Below, piece by piece: positions 56,921-64,000 of a stretch of DNA of 64,000 bases. Positions within the stretch are counted from its first letter, which is position 1. Every line of letters starts with the position of its first letter. Under the pieces are notes generated by a model, which did no database searches, had not been told where the DNA came from, and saw only the letters and a program-made list of their open reading frames with translations. The DNA is from Amblyomma americanum (lineage: Eukaryota; Arthropoda; Arachnida; Ixodida; Ixodidae), in assembly GCF_052857255.1 (NCBI RefSeq), contig NC_135498.1, positions 166,031,255 to 166,095,254 of the forward strand. The letters are read 5' to 3'. Position numbers and translations under genes: made by a program.

Positions 56921-58325
56921 TTCACGTTTCGGCTTTCGTATTATTTCATTTACTCCGACCTTCAGGACATACTGAACGAATGCCACGTGACGGCCATGTA
57001 CGTTATCAGTGAGTGAGCTTCAACGGGCCTTTACGTTTTACAATGGCGTGACAACTAAAGTTGTCTGACCGGATAGCCGGCGCGCGGCGCAGCCTGATTA
57101 TAAATTAGTTTGGAACCGTCTGCCACATATCACACAAGGTCGGCATCACTGGTAGAAATAATGTGACGACTTCCTACAGAGTGCTCTGCGCTTCTGAAAA
57201 TAAAGTACTTGGAAGTTCGCATCATTGAGACGTGAGGTTTCTTGACGCTGTTACATGCATCACGGACGTCCACCTGTAGCTTCCTCGACACAGCATCAAT
57301 ATACCAGACTCTAGTGAGTAAACTTTAATTTCCAAAGACTCAATATTCGCACTATTTGCCGCCTTCTATTGCAGCTCTGGTTTGCACATACTCTTCGTAA
57401 ATGAGAAGCTGTGGTCCGCATTCCTATATTGCTGTCAACGCATTTCTCGCGGATTTCTTGCTGCTGAGATGAGCGACGTTGCTGTGTAACTGCGGTTCCG
57501 TTAGCATTTTCACACTTGAGATTATGCAGAATAAAAATACACATATAGACTCTACGAGACTATTATATGACTGCGTGTCAACTTAACTTACTTGCTGCTT
57601 CTTCTTACAGTACACTGCATTTATTTGTCCAGACTTCCCAAGGAATCTCTTCGAATTCATTTCGGGTTGTCTGCTGTCGGATGGCACTCTTTCTTTTATC
57701 TCTGACGATTGGACAGCCATTCGGTTCTGCCTCCTTCCGTCCCGATTACTGAAGTCAGCCACAACCTGTCTTGCTATTTCGGCTTCTCATTTTTCAAGTA
57801 TCTTCGTCACCGCAGCAATCGCCCGCCTGTATTCGCTCTCGTCTCACGTAATTACAGCTTTCGAGCTCGAGCACCGCCTTTCTCTTCATTTCGACATCTT
57901 TTTCCAGGTCTCAGATGTTCCAATCAATTTTGGGCCGGCTGTACGCCTGTATTAACCACCTCTCCTACCGTTGCTGACACATAAGGCGATCCCGGTCCCG
58001 GTGGTTATTTCGCCGTCTGTACAAGGAATCAGCTCTTCCCTTTCCCTTGCTACCTGATGCGAGAAATCAAAGTTCAGCGTAAGGAACCTCATGCAGAAAA
58101 ACCGCCGCTATTCCAGAGGCCCAGTTGGCTCAGTCGAATTTTAAGCTGTGGTTGATAGTTTGAAAATAACCCAGAAAATCTACAATTTTCCCCTACTTTT
58201 AACAATTTTGCTGCAGAGAGAAAGATGCCCTATGATTTTCTACAATGTTGTGATTACCTTTTTCCGACTTTTGTTCGTGTTATGTGCGCCGTACCCTATC
58301 ACGCGCCTTCCGGGTACTTCCCTAT
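56921..58325. other. No recognised feature
   Basis: No known protein or repeat recognised. It ends with CTAT, the left target duplication of the Ty3 element (58322-58325). Confidence 0.4.
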
Positions 58326-58469
58326 TGTAACGAATAGTACACCAAAAGCACTCGGGGACCAAGGAGCTACACAGCCGGTAGAGCGAGCACGAGCAGGAAG
58401 AAGATTTTCTTCGTCCTCTGCTTCTATCGCCTGAGTTCCCTTCGTCATCCTCTTCTATCACATGTGTCA
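58326..58469 (-). repeat. 3' LTR of the full-length Ty3 element
   Basis: 144 bp. On the minus strand it begins TGACACATGTGATAG after the polypurine tract and ends CGTTACA. Confidence 0.93.
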
Positions 58470-58484
58470 TTGCTCCCTCCCCTG
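58470..58484 (-). other. Polypurine tract
   Basis: The minus strand reads CAGGGGAGGGAGCAA immediately before the 3' LTR. It would prime plus-strand DNA synthesis. Confidence 0.75.
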
Positions 58485-58598
58485 CAGCATCGCCCCGATG
58501 CGGCCATCGTGCGCTAGAGTGACGAGCAGAAAGCGAGCGTGCTAGGGTGAGGCACGAGGATCACAACATAGAACAGGGCACAGCGGTCAGCCTCAAGT

Positions 58599-61500
58599 TC
58601 AATCGGGTGGTCGGTCGTGGTACGGCTTCATACGAACGACGTGCACAACGTCGGTAAGCTTTCGTCTGTGGGATGAGCTGGCTTGGGTGGCGGGTTGAAC
58701 TTCGTAGGTGACGTAGCTAATGCGGCGGAGGACACGGTATGGGCGGAAGTATCGACCGAGTAATTTTTCAGACAGCCCGCGGTGACGAACGGGCGTTCAA
58801 ATCCACACATAGTCGCCTGGCTCGTAGGCAACGAAGCGCCGTCCCTGGTTGTAGCGGCCAGCGTCTAGTTGCTGTTGACGGTGTATGCGCTGCCTTGCCA
58901 GTTGCCGCGCTTCTTCTGCACGCTGCACAAAAGTGGCGATGTCGAGGTCAGGGTCACTCTCGCAGTGGGGGTCAACAGGCAGCATAGCATCCAGCGTAGT
59001 AGTAACTCGACGGCCGAAGACAAGCTGGAAGGGAGTGAGCCGCGTTGTCTTCTGCAGTGCCGTATTGTAAGCGAATGTACCGTATGGCAGAATTTGGTCC
59101 CAGGTTTTATGCTCTATATCCACGTACATGGAAAGCATGTCGGCCAGAGTTCTGTTGAGCCGTTCCACCAAGCCATTGGTCTGCGGGTGGTACGCCGTCG
59201 CACGTCTATGGCTGGTGTGCGTCCGTTTCAGCACAGCCTGGGTTAGGCGGGCTGTGAAAGCTGCCCCACGGTCAGTAATAATGACCGCAGGGGCGCCATG
59301 CCGCAGGACGATGCTGTGGACAAAAAACTCGGCTACTTCGGCAGCAGTTCCGCTCGCAAGCGACGTGGTCTCAGCATAACGCGTCAAGTAGTCCGTCGCA
59401 ACAGCGATCCACCGTTTTCCAGTGGATGACTTCGGGAAGGGGCCAAGGAGATCCATTCCAACTTGTTGAAAAGGGATCTTCGGTGGCGCTATTGGCTGAA
59501 GAAATCCGGCTGGTTTCATGGGTGGAGACTTCCGGCGTTGGCAGTCGCGGCAGGTTCGCACGTAGGTCTGCACTGATGGAAGTAATTTGGGCCAATAGTA
59601 CTTCTCCCGAATCCTTGACAGCGTGCGACTGACTCCCAAGTGGCCGGCGGACGGCTCGTCGTGACAAGCGCTCAAGATGTCAGGTCGTAACTGGGTGGGC
59701 ACCACGAGTAAAAATGTTTCGGTGGACTGTCCAAAGTTCCGCTTGTAGAGAACGCCATTTCGCATGGTGAAGGATTGCAGGCCACGACGAAAAACACGCG
59801 GAACCCGACCACTGTGACCTTCCAGGTGCTCGATGAGCGGCGCTAGCTCCGGGTCCGTTCGTTGAAGCTGAGCCACATGGGATGGGCTAAGAGCACAAAT
59901 GAAAGGAAGATCTTCGGTGATTTCTTGCGGAGCGTGGTCCACGGGCGCGCGTGATAAGCAATCCGCATCTTGGTGCTGCCGGCCCGACTTGTAAACGACA
60001 GTCACGTCGTACTCTTGCAAACGGAGGCTCCACCTAGCCAACCGGCCGGACGGATCTTTAAGGCTTGCCAGCCAGCATAACGAGTAATGGTCGCTGACAA
60101 CACGGAAGGGTCGTCCGTACAGGTATGGACGAAACTTGCTGATGGCCCAGATCACCGCAAGGCATTCTTTCTCTGTCGTCGAATAGTTCGCCTCCGATCG
60201 CGAAAGTGTTCGGCTCGCGTAAGCGATAACGCGTTCCACGCCGTCCTGCCACTGGATAAGTACCGCCCCAAGGCCAACATTGCTGGCATCGGTGTGTATG
60301 TCGGTGGCGGCGTCTTCATCGAAATGGGCGAGTATCGGGGGGCTGTGTAGACGGTTGCGGAGCTCCTTAAAAGCTTCTTCTTGGTCGCTTCCCCACAGAA
60401 AGGGTATTTCGTCTCTAGTCAGTGCTGTCAACGGGTCAGCTATTCTGGAGAAATCGGGCACAAAGCGTCGGTAGTAAGAACAGAGGCCCAGAAAACGTCG
60501 AATTGCCTTCTTGTCGGTTGGGCGCGGAAAACTGGAGACGGCAGCAGTCTTGTCGGGGTCCGGGAGAACGCCTTGTGCGCTGACAACATGGCCAAGGAAG
60601 CGAAGTTCCTTGAAACCAAAATGATATTTCTCGGGCTTGATCGTTAGTTGCGCGCATTTCAGGGCTCGAAGCACGATGCGCAGCCGGTCCAAGTGTTGAT
60701 CGAAGGTAGGCGAGAAAATGACGACGTCGTCCAAGTACACCAAGCAAGACTGCCACTTCAGACCGGATAAAACGGTGTCCATCATACGCTGGAACGTGGC
60801 CGGCGCCGAGCAAAGACCAAACGGGAGCACCTTGAACTCGTATAAACCGTCTGGAGTCACGAAAGCCGTCTTCTCTCGGTCTCTCTGGTCCACCTCTATT
60901 TGCCAGTATCCGTTTTTGAGATCTAATGAGGAGAAGAACCTGGCGTCACCTAATCGGTCGAGGGCATCGTCAATCCTGGGAAGCGGATAAACGTCCTTTT
61001 TGGTCACGTTGTTTAGTTTCCGGTAATCAACACAGAATCTCAAGGTGCCGTCTTTCTTTTTGACGAGGACCACGGGCGACGCCCATGGGCTTGTTGACGG
61101 CTGAATAACATCGTCTGCAAGCATTTCATCAACTTGCGTTTTAATGGCTTCGCGTTCCTTAGGAGAAACACTGTATGGGCGCTGGCATACAGGCGGCGTG
61201 GCCTCGTCTGTGATGATGCGATGCTTGGCGACAGGTGTACGACCGACCCTGGAGCTGGTGGCGAAGCAATCTGCAAAATCTGCTAGAAGAGCAGACAGAA
61301 GATTCTTCTGCTCAGGTGCCAAGTCCGGGTTGATTTTCACGGTCTGCAGGGCGTGGCATGGTGCGGCCTCGTGTTGAGGGCTGGCCCCGACCGCGCATAA
61401 ATCAGGCAACACAGTAACTTCGTGAAGTAAGGCAACAGCCGTGTCCCTGGCGAGGTGCTGAACCTCGTTGGCGAAGTTCGTGAGTAGGACACTAGTACAA

Positions 61501-61931
61501 CCGTTATGCAACTGGACGAGGCCTCGAGCGATGGCTATTCCCTTCGCGAGCAGCAGCGGGAGGTGGCTATCCGCGATACCCTCGTAATCGTGGAACAAGT
61601 CATGTCTCACGAGAACCAGGACGCTAGACCGTGGTGGCACCATCACGTCATCGTGGACTATACGCAGAGCGTTGATTCCCAGATCTCTGTCGGTATGCGC
61701 CACGGCCTGTTTCGTCGAGAACGTGATCCGGGCTTCGTTCAGATCAATGACAGCGCCGTTCGTCTGCAGAAAGTCGAGGCCCAGGATCAAGTCCCTCGAA
61801 CACTCGGACAGTACCACGAATTCACAGACGTACAGAAAACCACGGATGCCGACCCTTGCAGTACACTTGCCAGCAGGGGTAATCAGGTGACCCCCAGCAG
61901 TACGAATGCTCGACCCAGGCCATCGCATCAA
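58599..61931 (-). pseudogene. pol: Ty3 pol: end of protease, RT, RNase H, integrase
   Basis: A 1044-codon open frame runs 61931-58797. In order: the last part of protease (LILGLDFLQTNG, about residue 50), RT (SPWASPVVLVKKKDG about 285; catalytic YLDD about 400), RNase H (TDAS about 535, SDHYSLCWL, DADCLS), the integrase zinc region (HLGV...C..C) and its core with D, D and E (MDLLG, TDRGAAF, GLVERLN, about residues 815-910). All catalytic residues seen are intact. The frame stops at VWI-stop (58799-58797), yet stays open in the same frame for about 65 codons to a stop at 58599. That part holds the GPY/F-like C-terminus (LLGRYFRPYRVLRR). So one nonsense change removes the integrase tail. A frameshift separates it from the protease N-terminal part. 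Confidence 0.92.
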
Positions 61932-62155
61932 AACTTTAATTCTTGGGCGAGGGCACGGCTCATTACGGAGGAATCGGCACCGGTGTCGAGTAAGGCGGAG
62001 ACGTCGACTCCATCAATTGTTACGTACAAATCGGAGGTAGCGTGTCGGATGCTGTCGCTATCTGCCCCCAGCGAAATGGCGTATCGGCGTGATGGTGGCG
62101 GAGGATCTTCACATTTCCCTACAGCAGCGGCCTTGCCTCCGGAGGCCGCCGGCAT
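61928..62155 (-). pseudogene. pol: Ty3 pol: protease N-terminal part
   Basis: Starts at an ATG (62155-62153) overlapping the gag stop in TAATG. The frame has 75 codons with the active-site motif ALLDTGADSSVMSRAL, then ends in TGA at 61930-61928. The remainder of protease continues in the next frame from 61931 or slightly upstream. The shift falls inside the protease between its active site and its LGLDFL motif. A one-base indel near GTTTTGATG is the simplest explanation. A programmed shift inside protease would be unusual. Confidence 0.85.
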
Positions 62156-63357
62156 TAGTTTTCCCGGCGTGGGCTGGGCGAACGGCGTCCGGAATAGCTT
62201 TGCGCTCCGCGGGGACTTGGAGAACGGTAGCGCATTGGGGACGGTGATCGAGACCCGCGGCGACCGGATGTGACGAGATTCTGCCGCTCCAATAGGTGAG
62301 AGGCTATCTCAAGTGGCCTTTCGCCATTGCGAGGGCAGGGGTCGTCCGGGGCGAAACCCCGCAGGCCCACGCGGCGGTACGGGCACGCCCTATAGAGGTG
62401 ACCCGCCTCGCCACAATGATAACAGAGGGGCCGACGGTCTGGGGCCCGCCACACTTGACTGTTACGCGTCCGCTCGTAGGCTGGCAGAGCGGGGTCACGA
62501 GGGGGACCCGGTGGCCGCACTGATGGAGCTGCGGCATTGATGGTGTAGCCCGACGTCGGAGCTTGACGGAGTACAGACGCGTACGTGGGTCTTGCGTCAA
62601 GCTGGAGGGGTACCTCAGATGCTTGTTGTTGGGCTGCGAGGCGCACCTCGTCGCGGACGACGTCAGTCAGCGACGCGAAGGATGGCATGTTAGAAGGCGT
62701 CCGAAGGGCTTGGAGTTCCTCCCGGACGACGGAACGGATGAGTTCGCGTAAGTCGTCCGGGGCGCTTCCGAGGTGCATAGAACAGGTGAATGGCCCGAAG
62801 GCGTTGACGTCACGATTGTATTGGCGGGCTTGTTGCTGTAGAGTCTTCTCCATGGTGGCCGCCTCGCTGAGAAACTCGGCCACAGTGCGCGGTGGGCTGC
62901 GCACGAGTCCTGCGAATAGCTCCTGCTTGACACCACGCATTAAATGGCGAAGCTTCTTGTCTTCCGACATAGAGGGGTCCGCGCGCTTGTAAAGGCGGGT
63001 CATGTCCTCAAAGAACATGCGGACACTCTCGTTCGGGCGCTGGTTGCGCGAGTGTAGCGCAGCTTTAGCTCGCTCCCGGCGGTCGGCGTTTGGAAAAGTG
63101 GCGAGCAGGTTGCGGCAGAAGACCTCCCAGGATGGAAACGAAGCCTCATGGTTTTCGAACCATGTCCGCGCCGACTCTTCGAGAGCGAAATACACGTTGT
63201 GGAGCTTCCGCTCATCGCTCCACCCGTTGTAACGGGCGACACGCTCGAATGTCTCGAGCCAGTCCTCGGCGTCCTCGAACACGTCGCCATGAAAAGACGG
63301 GGGTGTTCGTGGCTGCTGGCACAGGATGTGAGCTGGGAGCCTACTCTCAGTTGACAT
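62155..63357 (-). CDS. gag: Ty3 Gag polyprotein
   Basis: 400 codons from the ATG at 63357 (MSTESRLPAHIL), chosen because no earlier ATG lies in frame; the frame is open upstream to 63531, just inside the LTR. Capsid region: FHGDVFEDAEDWLETFERVA, LHNVYFALEESARTWFENHE, FPNADRRERAKAAL, RHLMRGVKQELFAGLVRS. Zinc knuckle CYHCGEAGHLYRAC (C-X2-C-X4-H-X4-C) near residue 325, binding element RNA. The C-terminus is rich in SPSP and R (PSPMRYRSPSPRG). No stops: this gene looks intact. It ends TAATG, overlapping pol by one base. Confidence 0.93.
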   Translation of the reverse strand: MSTESRLPAHILCQQPRTPPSFHGDVFEDAEDWLETFERVARYNGWSDERKLHNVYFALEESARTWFENHEASFPSWEVFCRNLLATFPNADRRERAKAALHSRNQRPNESVRMFFEDMTRLYKRADPSMSEDKKLRHLMRGVKQELFAGLVRSPPRTVAEFLSEAATMEKTLQQQARQYNRDVNAFGPFTCSMHLGSAPDDLRELIRSVVREELQALRTPSNMPSFASLTDVVRDEVRLAAQQQASEVPLQLDARPTYASVLRQAPTSGYTINAAAPSVRPPGPPRDPALPAYERTRNSQVWRAPDRRPLCYHCGEAGHLYRACPYRRVGLRGFAPDDPCPRNGERPLEIASHLLERQNLVTSGRRGSRSPSPMRYRSPSPRGAQSYSGRRSPSPRREN

Positions 63358-63514
63358 GGCAGCTGGCTCCTCCGACGTCCGAGGCTGTGTCGTCCTGGTG
63401 GCTGCCGGAAGGGGTCCGAACTCTGGGGACTCTCCTCGCAGGCGGCGGCCGCGGCGCTGGTGGACCGGGGTGAGATCCGTGATCACAGGTGGGCTGCGCG
63501 GGTCTGGAAGCGTA

Positions 63515-63535
63515 CCCAGCACTGCCTCCACCAGA
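63515..63535 (-). other. Probable primer binding site
   Basis: Two to three bases inside the 5' LTR the minus strand reads TCTGGTGGAGGCAGTGCTGG. A TGG start is typical of tRNA-primed sites, but I cannot assign the tRNA. Confidence 0.45.
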
Positions 63536-63537
63536 TT

Positions 63538-63681
63538 TGTAACGAATAGTACACCAAAAGCACTCGGGGACCAAGGAGCTACACAGCCGGTAGAGCGAGC
63601 ACGAGCAGGAAGAAGATTTTCTTCGTCCTCTGCTTCTATCGCCTGAGTTCCCTTCGTCCTCCTCTTCTATCACCTGTGTCA
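63538..63681 (-). repeat. 5' LTR of the full-length Ty3 element
   Basis: 144 bp, 142 of 144 bases identical to the copy at 58326-58469. Confidence 0.93.
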
Positions 63682-64000
63682 CTATAGCGCTTGTCCGGGG
63701 AGCTGTGCTTTCTGGCTATCTATTTCTTATGCACATGGGGTTCCACATCTTCCTTTCTTGCCCACACTTCACAGCTTCAAAGTTTCTAGTTTAAGTACTT
63801 TCAACTTAATATTTCTTCCTAAAGCAAGAACTCAACCCTTATACTCTAAAATTCAGCACCTCCTGCTTGGTCCATCGCAACTACTACCACCCAGTTTAAT
63901 TTGATTGGCCTCAAATGGTCTGTCTTCCCTCAACGGGAACGAAAGTTCGAAAATGCCGAGTTTCTCCTTTCAAAGAAATCACAGAAAAAAATTTCACAGC
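63682..64000. other. No recognised feature
   Basis: Starts with CTAT, the right target duplication. No coding signal. Confidence 0.4.

Larger units (their letters stand above)
58326..63681 (-). mobile_element. Full-length Ty3 LTR retrotransposon
   Basis: 5356 bp. Two 144-bp LTRs (58326-58469 and 63538-63681) start TGTAACG and end GTGTCA in plus orientation. They differ at two positions (58446/63658 and 58462/63674, both A versus C). Flanking CTAT at 58322-58325 and 63682-63685 is a 4-bp target duplication. The minus strand has gag, then pol in the order protease, RT, RNase H, integrase, the Ty3 order. No envelope gene is present. The LTR similarity and few lesions point to a recent insertion. 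Confidence 0.95.

Noticed and set aside
58739..62273. Many plus-strand open frames of 60-255 codons inside the Ty3 element
   Set aside because: They are shadows of the conserved gag and pol frames on the minus strand and show no domains.
1..64000. CRISPR arrays, bacterial operons, riboswitches or phage genes
   Set aside because: No regularly spaced repeats or bacterial gene structure; all coding signals are eukaryotic transposons or spliced exons.

Overview
Eukaryotic, non-coding-rich, transposon-dense DNA, almost certainly from a hard tick (Ixodida). The identification is an inference from repeat content: two copies of the tRNA-derived SINE known from ticks as Ruka, a related second SINE family, several RTE/BovB-like LINE copies ending in GAT/TGA triplet tails, Penelope-like fragments, a mariner, and compact Ty3 retrotransposons. 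There are no operons, ribosome binding sites or dense gene arrays.

Layout. 1-2050: the 5' end of a Ty3-type element on the minus strand (partial gag, primer site, probable long LTR). 2062-5280: a CR1-like LINE tail, a SINE-like fragment and a 5'-truncated RTE. 5.6-20 kb: old LINE pieces (CR1-like, RNase H-bearing I/R1-like, an ORF1 piece, RTE 3' ends), a lone gag fragment, two Ruka SINEs with target duplications and one MITE-like palindrome. One I/R1-like LINE (15.2-17.1 kb) carries an internal inverted segment through its reverse transcriptase domain. 20-38.5 kb: mostly unrecognised sequence. It holds the only convincing host gene, two coding exons of a class A neuropeptide-type GPCR on the minus strand (31952-32121 and 25415-25854), separated by a ~6.1 kb intron with a GC-AG boundary and matching phase. 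A complete but mutated mariner lies at 34764-36052.

38.5-45 kb: a decayed Ty3 element with one LTR and substitutions at most catalytic positions, a Penelope-like RT fragment, and a nested locus in which one RTE is interrupted by a Penelope-like GIY-YIG segment and by a SINE. 45-52 kb: mostly unrecognised, with a truncated SINE, a hAT transposase relic and another tRNA-derived SINE. 52.3-56.7 kb: a nearly full-length I/R1-like LINE with ORF1 split by a SINE and a damaged ORF2. 58326-63681: a full-length Ty3 retrotransposon with two 144-bp LTRs that differ at two positions, a CTAT target duplication, intact gag, and pol damaged at only two places seen.

I see no evidence for a previously undescribed defence or biosynthetic system. 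The most worthwhile leads are the GPCR gene and its GC-AG intron, the young Ty3 copy, the twin-priming-like LINE inversion and the nested RTE/Penelope/SINE locus.
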